Assembly: GCA_013420905.1 (NCBI GenBank)
Contig: JAAXNY010000004.1
Coordinates: forward strand, 3,100,001 to 3,164,000
Origin: Collybia mongolica
Lineage: Eukaryota; Basidiomycota; Agaricomycetes; Agaricales; Clitocybaceae
Direction: 5' to 3'
Length of the DNA: 64,000 nt
In this document: positions 45,841 to 59,170 of the stretch, in pieces
Layout of the letters: every line of letters begins with the position of its first letter
Position numbering within the stretch: position 1 is the first letter of the stretch
Translations under genes and position numbers: made by a program
Notes under the pieces: generated by a model
Databases searched by the model: none
Told to the model about the DNA's origin: nothing
The model's input: the letters and a program-made list of their open reading frames with translations, nothing else

Positions 45841-47585
45841 ATGAGTTTTGGACCCATCGTTTGCCAACAATGTAAGGAACCGCTACAAGTGTGTATTCTA
45901 CCAAATTTTCTCTCAGTGATTCAAAATTTCAATATCATATAGCTGGATGCTTCCCTTATCGACCTGGCCCCGTCAGCTTACGACATGATCGCAGCAACTT
46001 TGCCTTCACCGACGCCGACAACTCAACCCCGGAACACCTCAGGCAATCGGAAACCGGCCCAATTGAACGTATCATCTCCCGTCAACTCCACATGGCAGCG
46101 ATCGAGAAATTATGGCTCCTCGTCCAAGCCTCCGTCGTCACTGTTGCATGCCCAAGGGAAACAGCCACAACGAGCTGCTGTGCTTTCTAGCTCCTTATCG
46201 CCAAATAATTCTTTTGTGCTCCTTCAGGATAGTGTTATAAACAGCATCCCTTCTCCGCTTCCATCGCCTACGCGCACGAAAAAGGAGTCCATTAAGTCGC
46301 CGAACGCCAGCGCAAAGCCACTTGATATGCAAATTTCGAAAGGCTTCGAGCCCGATCACCACCCATCCCCACTGTCTCACCACCTGCGTTCTACGGCAAA
46401 ACTTTTCAATCTTCTTTCGACCCGCACTGAGATTGACCATCCACTTTGCGCGGAGTGCACCCAGATTCTGCTCACTACATTACAGCGGCAACTTGACGAA
46501 ACCAAGAGAGAAAGGGATGGATACATTGCCTTCGAGAAAGAGGTCAGAAAGGAACGTGAACGCGACGGTCAAAATATAACGAGAGAGGAGGTTGCTAAGA
46601 AAATCGAAAGGCTCAAGGGCGAAGAACGGTCTGCGATAGAACAATTGAAGGAGGCAGAGCGGGAGCGTCAGCAATTGGACGATGATTTGAGGAATTTGGA
46701 CTTGGATGAAAAGGCCTTGGAAATTGAGGAGGCTGAGTCAGTTGTCTCGGATTTCTCTGTGCTGACCATTGATCCTCGACGTTAGGTTCTGGAGAGTACA
46801 TAACGAGCATATATTGGCTGTGGAACAGCAAGCTGCTCAATTAGCTACACTGCGAGCCGCATACGCTGCCGATGCCGCTACCTTGGAGAAACTCGAACGC
46901 ACAAACGTCTACAATGATGCCTTTTGTATTGGACACGATGGCGTTTTCGGAACAATCAATGGCCTCCGACTAGGTCGAGTGCCTGGAGTACCTGTGAGCC
47001 TCTGACGGTAAATGGATGGCCTAATGGATTGACAATAGCAAGGTCGAATGGGCTGAAATCAACGCAGCCTGGGGTCAGACGCTCTTACTGCTATATACCA
47101 TCGCCCGAAAACTGGATTATACATTCGAGAAGTACACACATGCATTTTAATTTGTTATGACCACTCACTGCCTCTTTAGCTATCGTTTAGTTCCAATGGG
47201 TTCGTTCTCCCGTATTGAAAAGACAACAGGAGACAAGGCGACCTACGAACTTTATGGATCCGGCGACCTTCATTTCGGCCGCCTACTTCATAACCGACGA
47301 TTTGATATTGCAATGGTCGCATTCCTGGACTGTTTGAAACATCTTGTAGATTATGTCAAGTCGCAGGATCCCAATATCGATTTTCCACATCAGTACGTCC
47401 TTGTTCTTGATGTATACTTATTACTGAGGTATTGATGATAATATAGAATATCCAAAGATAGGATAGGCGATGTGTCTGTCAAACTTCAGTTCAACCAGGA
47501 AGAGGCCTGGACACGATCCCTTCGCCACGTCCTCCTTGCCCTCAAGATCTGCCTCAAGTGGGCAACCAACGGAGCTAATGGATGA
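45841..47585 (+). CDS. ATG6: ATG6 / VPS30 / Beclin-1, PI3-kinase complex subunit
   Basis: Core subunit of Vps34 complexes I and II in autophagy and vacuolar sorting. Exon 1 gives [16 protein letters not shown] with the N-terminal CxxC; after an intron [20 protein letters not shown] follows. A Ser/Pro-rich part precedes [20 protein letters not shown] and [20 protein letters not shown], then a long coiled coil ([40 protein letters not shown]). The BARA domain follows with [88 protein letters not shown] and [20 protein letters not shown]. All signature segments are intact. Confidence 0.95.
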
Positions 47586-47953
47586 GATTTTGGAGTTCGA
47601 TCGATACAGAGACGGAGTGATCAGGTTGATTAGATGTGTGGTGATTAGTGATTGCCGACGGGTTGAGATTACGTGCTTGAGTGGTTGAATGTCATCATCG
47701 TCCCTACACGATTAAGTATCGAGCATGAGCTGTTCCGTCAATCTCGCCAGGGCCAGAGTAGGGAAGATATGGTTTTCATACTTCGGGGGATTCGGAAAAG
47801 TCAATCGGCCCGAAGATGCAGGAGTGATCCGCATGGAAATTTATCAGAGGATCTTACTTATGAGCATTAGCAATCCATTCCTTACAAAGACCTCCCTAGT
47901 ACTTTCTTACCAGACACAGTCTTCTCTCTTCTCTCTCTTTCCTTCCACCAGTA
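47586..47953. other. Intergenic region between ATG6 and GSH1
   Basis: 368 bp with no coding exon recognised; pyrimidine-rich just before the GSH1 start (47925-47950), as in many fungal promoters. Confidence 0.5.
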
Positions 47954-50674
47954 ATGGGCCTGTTGTACCTCGGGACGCCTCTTACATGGGAAGAAGCTAA
48001 AAAGCATGCCGACCACGTTAGATATCATGGAATTACCCAGTTTTTGCACACTTGGGATCGTCTCAAGGATAGACATGGCGATGAATTACTTTGGGGTGAC
48101 GAAGCACGTCTCCTCTCTTCACCAGTGTGTTTATACTTAACACGCTTGTCACAGATCGAATATATGGTTATTTCATTTGACGAAGCCCAGAAAAACGCCA
48201 AGCTGTCACTACGCCAAACAGAGATCCTCGCAAAACTTAACACAATCGTAGACGACATATGTGCCGATTGCCCGGATGAGTAAGTAGTACGGTTCCTATG
48301 ACGAATTAACGATAACTCTTGCAGAGTTTCTGTCCCTACATATCACCCCGAGTATGGTCGATATATGCTCGAATCAACCCCAGGATCGCCCTATACAGGC
48401 TCAATTCCCGACCTCCTTGCGGTTGAGGGAAACATGCGTTATCGGTGAGAAAAAGAAGCCGATAAATAAATGTCTTGCTTGATGAGAAATAGACGTAGTC
48501 TCGCCCGACAGCACCTTAAACCCAACGAAGCCCCAATCACTTTCACATCTTTTCCTCGTCTGGGCGTGCAAGGGCAGTTCACGGAACCATATTTTGACCC
48601 CTTAGGCGCCGTTTCTAGCCATAGTCTTTTCCTACCCGAAGAAATCACAAATCCCCACGCCCGCTTCCCGTTCGTCATTTAATTTACACGATTTGTAATT
48701 GATTCTGAATCTCACACACAGCACACTTACCGCAAACATTAGGCGCCGAAGGGGATCCAAAGTTGCGATAAATTTACCACTATTCTTTGACACCAAAACA
48801 CCCCGACCATTTATAGACCCATCGGTCCCATGGGATCGTAATTTGTTCCCCGAAGACTCTGGTTCGCAAATCTACCCTTTTGAACACAAACCTCTGAACT
48901 ATTTCAACAATAGAGGCTAAGAATGGTGCGGCTCTTGCTGACCACATTTACCTTGATGCGATGGGCTTTGGAATGGGCTGTTGTTGCCTTCAGTTGACTT
49001 TCCAGGCCTGCAATGTTTCCGACGCGAGGCGAATGTATGATGGTCTAATCCCAGTGGGACCAATATTGGTCTGTTTTGATGGACGATTCTAGTGGTGGTC
49101 CCACGCTGATGACAAAGCTTAGTTGGCATTAACCGCAGCCAGTCCAGTTTGGCGTGGATTACTCGCTGATGTCGATTGCCGATGGAATGTCATTGCTGGA
49201 AGCGTTGATGACCGCACTGAGGAAGAGCGTGGGTTGAAAGTAAATCGCGTGTTGTAAATCTATACCATGGAAACCGCTAATTACGTTCTTCTAGCCCCTA
49301 GAAAACAACCGTTTCAGGATTCCCAAGTCCCGATACGACAGTGTTGACTTATATATCTCTACCGACTGGATCAACAGGCCCGAATACAACGACAACTATT
49401 TACCATATGATGAAACAATATATGATCGCCTACGTATACATGGTGTGTTCCCACTTTTTTTTTCTTTTTTGCCAAGTAGTTGATACCAACACTCCCCAGG
49501 GCTTGATGATTTGCTCTCAAAGCACATTTCCCACTTATTCATCCGCGACCCCCTCGTAGTTTTCTCGGAAACTATAAATCAGGATGACTGCACAAGTACC
49601 GATCACTTTGAGGTTAGTATTTGAATTGTGTCGGCCCACAACCAGCTCATGACCACTATATATAGAACCTTCAATCAACCAACTGGCAAACCCTCCGTTT
49701 CAAGCCACCACCACCGAACTCATCCATTGGCTGGCGTGTAGAATTCCGTAGCATGGAAGTTCAAATGACCGATTTTGAAAATGCGGCGTTCGCGGTCTTC
49801 ATTGTTTTACTTTCCCGGGCAATTCTCAGTTTTAATCTCAATTTCTATATCCCAATATCAAAGGTAAAGACCTGCGTTACATCCCAAGCGTCGACTAATT
49901 GATCACAGGTTGATGAGAACATGGGAAGGGCTCAGCAGAGGGATGCGTCCGCCTCCGCTAAATTCTATTTCCGGAAAGAGGTTTATTCTCTTGGCCGTAG
50001 CGGAACATCAAGTGTCACCTCCTCATCAGGGTCGTGCTCTCCAACCAACGATGTCCCTCTTAAGAAAGAAAAGAAGTTGCGCAACTGTTTCCCACCCCTC
50101 CCATTACCGAACGGAATCCCCCACACTCGCCCAATCCATGATGAGTATGAGGAAATGACGATGAATGAAATTATCAATGGAAAGGTAACACCGGGTCCTG
50201 ATGCTCCTTTGGTGTGGACTGAAACTCTCTTTAAAGGGCGATGACTTCCCAGGACTTCTGGGCCTCGTACACGCCTATCTAGAAACATTGGATGTTGAAA
50301 GTGAGGCATTGGTAAAAATTGAGAAATACCTTGATTTGATCAAGAAGCGCGCGGATGGTACTGTATATAACTTGAAGCGCTGTCTATGGCACCATACTTA
50401 TACGTCGCACTAGGGACGCTAATGACACCAGCCTCATGGATTAGAAACTTCGTACGATCGCATCCTGACTACAAACACGATTCAGTCGTGAGCCAGGAAA
50501 TAAATTATGACCTTATGGTTGCGGTGGACGAAATGTAAGTAGTTCATTGTATATCCTCTACAGGGTAATGCTCTGATACGGGTTTCCAGCGAACGTGGGA
50601 TACGAAGTGCACCGGAATTTTTACCGGAGGACTATACTGGAGGAGATCAGGACCAAGGCTCCATAGGATTATAA
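47954..50674 (+). CDS. GSH1: Glutamate-cysteine ligase catalytic subunit
   Basis: Makes gamma-glutamylcysteine with ATP, the first and limiting step of glutathione synthesis. Start [20 protein letters not shown] is the conserved eukaryotic GCL opening, followed by [20 protein letters not shown] and LLWGDE. Later exons give [40 protein letters not shown] (substrate pocket), [37 protein letters not shown], the [15 protein letters not shown] segment, [20 protein letters not shown] (the E-F-R-x-M-E-x-Q motif) and [13 protein letters not shown]. It ends [15 protein letters not shown]. More than ten introns. A regulatory subunit is not in the window. Confidence 0.94.
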
Positions 50675-50836
50675 GCTTTGCATCAGCAGATGATGGGACG
50701 CTATAGAGTTTTAAGTATTAAATATTTTTATACCTGAGAAAAGAAATTTATGTATATAAATGAGTTACATGTATTCGGCTGTTTCCGACAGCATATCCGT
50801 AAATTTACGGAACGGCTTGTCACCAACCACAGTAAA

Positions 50837-51486
50837 ATGGCCTCTCTGCGACTCATTACCTCTGCTGCTCGTCGGGCCTCTTCCATTACTTTGGCTCGGC
50901 GTGGGTATGCTGAAGTCAATGACAAGCTAAAGCTCTCATTGGCATTGCCTCATCAAGTTTGTCCAGGACTTCCTCAATGTCGCGTAAACGCTCAACAATT
51001 GAATCCCACAGGCAATTTTCACTTCAACCGATGTTGTCCAAGTGAATATTTCCGCTGAGGCTGGCGATATGGGTATCCTGGCCAACCACGTTCCTTCTAT
51101 CGAGCCTCTTCGTCCCGGCGTAGTTGAAGTCATTGAGTCCGCGGGGGGTTCCAAAAAGTGGTTTGGTAAGCCGAAACCGCAGAAAACCTACTTGTGTGTC
51201 TTAAGCCCTTTCCCTTTCAGTTTCGGGCGGCTTCGCTACTGTGCATCCTAATAATAAGTTGACTATCAACGTTGTGGAGGCGGCACCCTTGGAGGACTTC
51301 TCGTTGGAGGTGTGTACTCATTTATAAACTTATATGCCTTTAAACTTTACTTTATACAAGGCTGTCCGTACAAATCTTCAAGAAGCGTTGAAAGTTGCGT
51401 CCGGTAGCGGGTCTGAGGCGGATAAAATGGAGGCACGGATTGAGGCAGACGTTTACGAGGCTCTCCAGCATGCTATTTCTAAATAA
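50837..51486 (+). CDS. ATP16: F1F0 ATP synthase delta subunit, mitochondrial
   Basis: Part of the central stalk of F1 (homologue of bacterial epsilon). The presequence is MASLRLITSAARRASSITLA; mature protein starts about YAEVNDKLKLSLALPHQ. A short intron joins to AIFTSTDVVQVNISAEAGDM, then GILANHVPSIEPLRPGVVEV, SGGFATVHPNNKLTINVVEA and APLEDFSLE. The last exon encodes the two-helix end AVRTNLQEALKVASGSGSEA running to YEALQHAISK. About 160 residues, four exons, all normal for the family. Confidence 0.95.
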
Positions 51487-51792
51487 TAGATCATGCATAA
51501 TGATATAGAAGTCAATATTACATTACCTCATTTTGACCCTCTTGTAGAATACCCTTGCATCCAATCTCATGAGCGGGCATCAAGTAGACCAGCGTTAATT
51601 TGGTTTTCCACGTGGTATGAGTTTCAACTTTCCAGTGCTCTTTAAAGACATGAGTGATTGATGGCAGCTGTTGCAGTTTCGTTCTTTGCATTTTCTGTTG
51701 TTCACTTCAGTCCATTACCACCTAATCCAGTCTATAGTACTTATGCATGATACTTAACGATTCAGACATCCTCATTAACGATATTCATCAGG
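51487..51792. other. Intergenic region between ATP16 and the dioxygenase gene
   Basis: 306 bp; it should hold the ATP16 3' end and the promoter of the dioxygenase. No coding exon or repeat seen. Confidence 0.5.
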
Positions 51793-54700
51793 ATGCGACA
51801 ACCGACTTGCTGGAATGATCCAGACCTCCTGCAAGATGAACCTTTTTACTCTGTTTTTCATACATGTAAAAAAATGATGAGGTCAGGTCACGAAACCAAT
51901 CCCGATGTCGTTCGTGCTTTAAATACCCTGGTTGAGGAGTTCCAAACAACGCCGGACAAAGTAAGTCGAAATCGTAATGGTATCTCCATGTAATTTAGAT
52001 TCATTGTTGTCGAACAGGAGGATGCAGCACTTGCTTGGCTTAGTCTCGCTTTTCCTTTTAAAGCGCTTCACAATCATGGATCACGGGACGAACAGCGACG
52101 AAATGAGCGCGACTTCCGAAGTTTTATTGAATACTATTGGAAAATTTACCGGGGGGACAAGCCAGATGCATATCTCTCTCGTCAGCGCAAAGAGAGGGGC
52201 TACGGAAAAAACCTCCCCCCTTTTGTCCTCATAAGGACCGCCACGGCCAATGTACAGAAGAACAATGGCGACCCAGCCACATCCCCACCATTTACCTATC
52301 ACCCTAGAGGCCGAACTTCTGAACAGAGTACAAGCATCCTTGAATTTCAAGGGCATTCCCGAATGACTTGGAAGCGCCATGAGGAGGCTGACTCTAAAGA
52401 AGTGCCTCCACTTGGAGAGGCCAGAAAAAAAGCAAAAGGCACCTCCTTACAGATTCAAAGGACTGGCCCCCAAACTCCCGAGGGGACCTCACAGTACAAA
52501 GGACATATTAAGCACACCGCCCCACGGCCACGCGACGGCCCGGCCTTTATTGTTGATATCGCTCACCAAAGCCCCACCCCCGAACATTATCCTGACGTCT
52601 TTCAGTGCCCCCAGATTTCATCGGGTGTCGCCCCCATCGTTGCGGAAACCTTTTCAAACCCTCAGGTCGATGGAGACATGCAGAACAAGAGTTCTCCCCT
52701 CAACATCTCTGGGTTAGGCCACGTTCAACGGACCTGCACTGTGGCTGCTCTGAACAACTCAAAAGCTGAGCTATTTATTACGCAAAATCTATCTACCGAG
52801 ATCGCCAACCGCGATGCCACAATAAATCAAGGCTATTCGCCTCCCGTCATAGATGATTTAAGTATCGCAGCGTGCAACGCGTTGCTTTTCGATGCCTCCG
52901 CCGCTGAGTCGGCAAAAGCGGATATATCTCTCTCTCGAGATGTTTTAGTACCTCAGGGTCGTCAGCAACTTACTGACACAACTCCAACTGTTGGGCCGAA
53001 CCCTGACGTTGAGCTTATCAAGCCTGAGGTTGCGGATGACGCGAAATTGAATGTAGCTTCACCCGAGTTTCAAGCAAGTTCATATTATAAACCCCCGTTA
53101 TCGAGTTTTCCTCCTATCTGGGCTCAGGTAACTCTCATCATAGGATATTTATTACCGTACTGACTAAATTCAGTCGCGTCAAGAAGTATGCGAGTCCTTC
53201 GACTGGTTTCGGAGCTATCAAGGTGGGGTCTACTTTTGTAACAACATTGTAAAGGGTTATTTGCTCAGCGCTTTCTCGTCCTGGTACGAACTCTTCGCTG
53301 CAGTGTTCGTACCATTGATGTATTTCTACAGCCGTGATGCATTCGAACACGGAGGAAAGTTAATTATTTCCCATGGGTAAGCCCTAGGAGTGACAGGGCC
53401 TACTCAAACATCTTAATGTTTCTTTAGTGGCGGCGGAGCGGAGAGCGTTCACCACCGTCATGGTCAAGCAATTAATGAAGCCGCAGTTGACCAGCATGCC
53501 CAAGATAAATCGGTTCGTGCACTTTTACAGAATTATAAAGAGGTCCGCCCTCTTGTTCTGCTCATTGATGATAAATATGTCCTCTTCCCCTATGATCTTG
53601 GATCCAAAAACATCACATATGCTGTACTTGGATTCTATACCGTCACTCATGCTTGGGGTAGGTTATGACACTCTAAAGTATCCCTTACCTCACCACGAAG
53701 TTCCTGCATAGCCGAATATCAATCTGCGAATAACGCTGAGGGACGTGTCGTGCGCTATAAGTTCGCTTTTGAATGGTGTCGAGGACAGGCGAGCCTCATT
53801 GAAGTCCATCCCATCACGTTTTCATTGCTCACAATAGCCGATGATAGGGTGAACCATGGTGGCTCTCAAAAATGCAGGGTGATTTAAGTGAGTTAGGGGT
53901 CTTGAATCTTTGATGCTTTGCCTACTTAAATTCTCCATCATTATTCAGGAAGTACCCTAGCTAGACCTCTCCGAAACCATCTCAGAGACCCATCATTGCC
54001 AGGTAGTGAAAAACACCTCCAGGTTTAATCCTAGTTGAAAAAGTCACGGATTTTACTCACTGGTGGCTTCTAGTCAAGGTAGCTGAGCACAATGTTTCGG
54101 ACTCCGTGTTAGGTCCAATGCTTCCTCTTGGTATACTTAACTCTGACGGTGTCCTCAGTCAGCCAAGGCGAGAAGATGTGTATCTGATGTGCGAGACATG
54201 TCACAAAAAGACTCCTCAAGTCTATCGACAACGGTGGATCTGCCTTAACAGAATATGCACCAGGTTTTGGGTTACCACGGATGGAACTGCTCCGCCCCCT
54301 CTATTGGAATACAATGCCGAGTTTCTCCGTTTGTCACGCTTATTTATTCTCCCAGCCAGCCTCGCAGATATTCGTCCTGCATCTCCCGTCTCTCCAGTCA
54401 ACGGCATCACGACAACACACGCCTTTACTAGAGGCTGGCATTGCCGCGACTGTGGCCGATTATCCTGCAGGTACATACCATCATCGAAATTCACCGCTCG
54501 CCACAAATGACCCACAATTAGGTATAAATGGGAGATATGGGAGTGCTCACATTGCAGGGTGAGCAATTGGAACTACTTAAGCCTTGCGAACAGAGCCTGA
54601 GGAATAGTCTAGAGGACCATGGAAATTTGCGGCAAGTTACACACTGCCAGCGATTTTTGGGCTCTGAATTTTCCGACCACCTCATATTACGACCACTCAA

Positions 54701-55932
54701 TTGCAAGAAACTCAGGTTTTTCCCAATAAGGCTAACCAGATTGCTTGCACGAGTGACATATGCTCCCCCCCACAGGTATTGTACAAGAACCTGTGAAAAT
54801 ATTCTCCTTGGTAAAAGGAATGGGGCAAACTCAAACTTTTGTTTTGCCTGATGGCAGGTCAGTTGAATTTGCGTCTTTGTCTGACCTTCAAGGCTCATGG
54901 GCTTCAGAGGTCGAATTCATCACATCCAATCAGGAGCCTGGAACAGTGAAGAAGTCGATAAAATTTTCAGAGATTACCAGGAACAGGCAGCCAGTGGCAA
55001 ATTACTTTTTCGGCGGTGGCCTTTGAGATCTGTCCGTCTAGCCTGGCCTGTAAAAATCTATATCTATTGACGGAATTCCCCTCTTTTAGCACAAATGTAC
55101 GGTGACAGTATGAAAAAACCTTCCTCCCACTAATAGACCCTTCGCATAGGCAGAGGACCACTTCTGACGAATTATTTCTCCCAGAACTGTGAGTTTTATT
55201 ATGCACAAACTCAATTTAATAACTCATGTATCCAGCTGGTGAACCGTATCAGGTAAGATTCAATTCAGACATATGGATGTTTTATCGCTTACTATTAAAA
55301 CTAGTACGTCGGGGGGACTGCAAACACGGTGCCATTTAGCGAAGCACCTGGTGCTGTCATAAAGGCAAGAGAATTCATACAAGCCCGACTTCAACAAGCA
55401 CTTGGAATTGACTCGACATTTAATGAAGTTTTGAGGCGAGTCGTTCCTTAATTGCATGACTTTTTTGCCTCACGTTTAAGTGCAGTGCGGCATATATGGA
55501 GGGACAAAAAATGGCTGTATGTTTCGAGCATTCCCTGCGAAAGTCAGGAGATACCTGACATACCAGTTTTCATAGTTTCACAGTGACGCTGAACCAGGCT
55601 TGGGCCCTCTTGTGGCAGGTCTATCATTGGGTTCATCTGCGTTGATCCACTTTCGACCGCACTCGACACCTAAAGCTTGTTCTGTGGTTATTTCTTTTGT
55701 ACTTCGACATGTAAGTGATCGATAGTTTACCTTAACATAGGGCCTAACTTTCTTTTTCAGGGTGATATCTTGGTAATGGATGGTGCTGATGTGCAACGAC
55801 ATTACGAGTTTGTGACCCGTCCTCTGTTGGCTGGAATAATCATTCTGACACTTCATTGGAAGGCACACTGTTATTCCGACGAACTTCCGAATCGCAGCAA
55901 CGGCACGCAGCATTTATTCTTCGCATGTCTAA
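51793..55932 (+). CDS. Large AlkB-like 2OG-Fe(II) oxygenase with possible SRA/PUA-like and zinc-binding regions
   Basis: Product about 1,000 residues; substrate unknown. From ATG 51793 (MRQPTCWNDPDLLQDEPFYS) a short helical region and a long disordered part are read to about 53126. Exons at 53174-53830 encode a beta-rich module with GGVYFCNNIVKGYLLSAFSS, HGGKLIISHGGGG, a conserved-looking VDQ, VRALLQNYK, RPLVLLID and YAVLGFYTVTHAWAEYQ, in the order expected of an SRA-type domain. Next, Cys clusters LMCETCHKK, ICLNRIC, WHCRDCGRLSC and WECSHC (54180-54560). The C-terminal oxygenase has GEPYQYVGGTANTVPFSEAP, FNEVLSAAYMEGQKMAFHSD (HxD), LRHGDILVMDGADVQRHYEH and, after an intron at about 55811-55862, TVIPTNFRIAATARSIYSSH, supplying the distal His and the 2OG-binding Arg. 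Without that splice the catalytic end is lost. Confidence 0.75.
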
Positions 55933-56058
55933 TCTGATATCAACAAATTTCTCCTGAAGAACCTTAGTAGTATTTCATGACAACTCCAATACCCGCTTAT
56001 CAAAGCTTCTGTAGTTTTATACTCAGAGTATATACTTATGGCTCTAAAAGTCCTTACA

Positions 56059-59000
56059 CTATAACCGGCTTGGTTCAGGTAAAGGCCGCCATTCAACAGA
56101 CTGGAGTTCACGCACCCCACATTCAGCCGGAAGCTGCTTAAAAAAAGAAACTCAATGGTTTACTATCTGAAATATCATGAATACACTCACAGGCCCCACG
56201 GCTTCCTTCTGCTTCGTATAAAATGCAAACAAGTCAGCAATCTGTGTCTCCATTGCCTGTCTCTCTCGATGCAGTCGTTTAACTTGCTCCGTCATTCCTG
56301 ATACTTCCCGCGATAGTTCTGCTTTGAACTGTTCAACATGAACTTCATCAAAGTTAGCTCTACTGACGTATTCAGCCCATCATATGTGCTTACTCTGTAC
56401 GTTGATCGCGGTGGCTTCCTTCATAGCTTCCACAAAACGCAGTCGTTCACCTTTGATTTCGTCAGATATTTCTGTTATAGTATTAGGTACATTTGGGGCA
56501 TCATGCATTGACCAAGTTCGTACTATTCGTCAGAGCCCTGAATAGTCCCTCTTGGTCTTGACGCTGCCGGTCGATCAGGTTTGCAACAGCTGCCATATCT
56601 AGAGGTGGTGCAACATCAGAAATATACCGTTTTGTGGCTGTAATGTCGGAGACCAACTTAAAGACTTTTGTGACTCGTTCATAACAGTAAGCAGCCCATC
56701 CATAGAAGTCTGTAAAGTAGCTAAACTTGGATCTCTCGCTTGTATATCAAGGATCGTCTGGTTGATGTCTGTAAGAAGACCTGAACTTCCGTTTGCGAAA
56801 CCCTCGGGCTGTTGAAGGCCAAAACCCAGATATTGGGATAGTCTTTCGATGTTCACTGACATATTATGTATCTGAGATGTCCCGTTGTTAACAAATGTCT
56901 CCAGCCACTGAAGAAATTTAAGATCAGTCAATGCTGGGTGTTTCTACAGACTACTCACTGTGTTGAGCTCGTTCAGATATCGCACGCTTTCAGCCTGTTG
57001 ATTACTTTGCAAGATCCTCTGACTTTTATTTTCCTCTAGAAATGCTCTGATTTCCGCCAGCTGGATGAAATTAAAACGATTTAACGCGACAATAGCTGGT
57101 AGTAAAGCTCACCTCAGGGGTTAAGGTATCGAGCGGATGTTGGAGTGGGCTTCCGCCTTGTTCCCCTACCGTGGAGTTCGGTTGACACAAGGTAATCAAG
57201 GCATCCACTTTTTCATGAAGCTCTAGCAGATGGGACGCCGAAAGAAGGGGGTCAGGTAGAGAAGAGCCCAGATTTTTAAGGGTAGTGGAGGTCCTTGAAG
57301 AATCCTGCTCCTGCCTTTGTTGCACCATATCAAGCTTTTGTGAGATAATGGGAATGTCGTTTTTCAACTGTTGACGAACGTCTCGCATTGTCTGACGAAT
57401 CTCAACAGTGTCATCCGAGGTCAGAGCGCTTTCCCCGATAGTCCTCAAATTCTCGTTGATAGCCTTCAGCGCTTCCCCATTGGCTCCAGTTTTTGCTTCG
57501 AGACTTGAGATAGTTTTGTGGATATCCGCGCGAGTGGAACTATCCGAAACAACATATGCGAGTTCTTGAGGCAACCTCTGAACCTCGTCTTGCAGGGAGA
57601 TTATTTGATCACCTAAATTGGCCGTTTGGTCATAGTTTTTAGCAGCATGATCTCGCAATAGTTCTGCGAGAGGTTCCAAGCGTGACATCATCCCACCATC
57701 CGTAGGGTGTGGAGAACTTTGTTGAGTGTTCGTGAGCTCAGAGTTATGCGCATGATCAGGCTCTTCGGTCGCTGAAATATTCGGTAGGCCTGGTCTTGTG
57801 TCGCCATACGAGTCGAGCATATGTTTTGTTGAACTCGATTTCACACTCTCCGTCCGCTTCAATTGCTCCAATCCCAATATATCATACGCATTAGTCACCT
57901 GGCGAAATTGGGGCGAAGGGGCCGTCAAAGGCGTGCTACGAGAGTCCCGAGACGACGAAGTTGGGGATCTGAGCCTAGAACCAGATGATTGTTGAGAAGT
58001 TTTACGCTCAATGTGAGCTAAGCGCTGTTGAACGACCGAAAGCCGTCCCAAATTCACAATGGAGGGGCTTGTGGATTGTGAATTATTCCTTTTTGAAGAC
58101 GCGCGTGAGGCGGATCGGGATGGAGAACATATGCTTGGGGAAACGGTAGAAAACGTTTTTGACCGGTCTCGAAATGTGACTAGAGGATGCTTTGTTTGAT
58201 GGTGAGATACACTGGAGTTCGATGGGATAGGTGGCAGCAATCGTTCTGTGTAGGGTTGAATCAAATCAACTAATTTAAGGGGTGGTCGGGCATCTACTGC
58301 GTTTTCCAAGTGAGGAGATATTTCAGACCTTTCTTGTACACCTCCTAGGTCTTCGGAACTTTGGCTTACTTCACGATCTGCGTTCTTAGGTTCTTGGGAA
58401 GGAAGAATAGCATCCCTTTAGATATATGAACGTTCATTATTCCAGATGAAAAGTACCGCTACACACCAAATAGCACTGACCCACCCTGCCCTATCTCGTA
58501 TTGATGTTGCTGCGAATTTCTCTCTAACCCTACCCTCGAACAGGATCTCGAAGACCCGGAGCTCACCAATATCCTTTCTCCGTTGGAGCAAGACGCTTTC
58601 GCTTAGGTCGAGTTGTTGGACTGTCAGCGATCGGACATCTGCACAATGGGATAAGTATATGGTATGGATGATGGAGAGACCCTGTGTGGCGGTCGGTGAA
58701 ATCATGATCCGACCATCTTCAAGAGTTGCAGTACATGTAATCCAGCGGGGAGATGCGAGGGCCTCCGCCGGACAGGGAGGGCGCAGAAGGTATAAAAGTG
58801 GACCAGAGAACACTCGTGTGATAGATCTTGACGGGGATGAACTCTTGAGTATTGGAAATGCTGCCACTGGGAAAGCCGGAACGAGGTCGCCTTGCGTGTC
58901 GTTTTTGATGCCCATTGTGGCCTTCTTGAACACCGAGAAAAGATTACGAAAGGATCGCCGAATGGGCGATTTGTCCGTTTTCTGGGAGATGGATGACGCG

Positions 59001-59170
59001 TGTTGAAGTGGTACAACGAGAGGTTTTCCAGAATATACATGGTCAATTCTGGAATTTCGAGGTGAGTTGCTCATGGACTCAAATTGCCCAATCAATTGCT
59101 TCGTCGAACCTCGGTGTTGAAGGGGGCCCGCAATTTTGGGGCCGGGATCCATATTCCGTAGTCCTGGCAT
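56059..59170 (-). CDS. PH-like domain and coiled-coil protein of unknown function
   Basis: No named family recognised. From ATG 59170 the N-terminal third is Ser-rich and basic (KSPIRRSFRNLFSVFKKATM). A beta-rich unit follows (WITCTATLEDGRIMISPTAT, LSIIHTIYLSHCADVRSL, ELRVFEILFEGRVREKFAAT) capped by a helix SIRDRAGWVSAIW, the shape and ending of a PH domain. A Ser-rich linker leads to long helices at about 57100-57700 (ISLQDEVQRLPQELAYVV, VRQQLKNDIPIISQKLDMVQ) and 56150-57060 (RAFLEENKSQRILQSNQQ, EQFKAELSREVSGMTEQVK). Stop at 56059 depends on a final exon starting LPAECGVRELQ. Likely a membrane-associated scaffold; this is inference from architecture. Confidence 0.65.
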
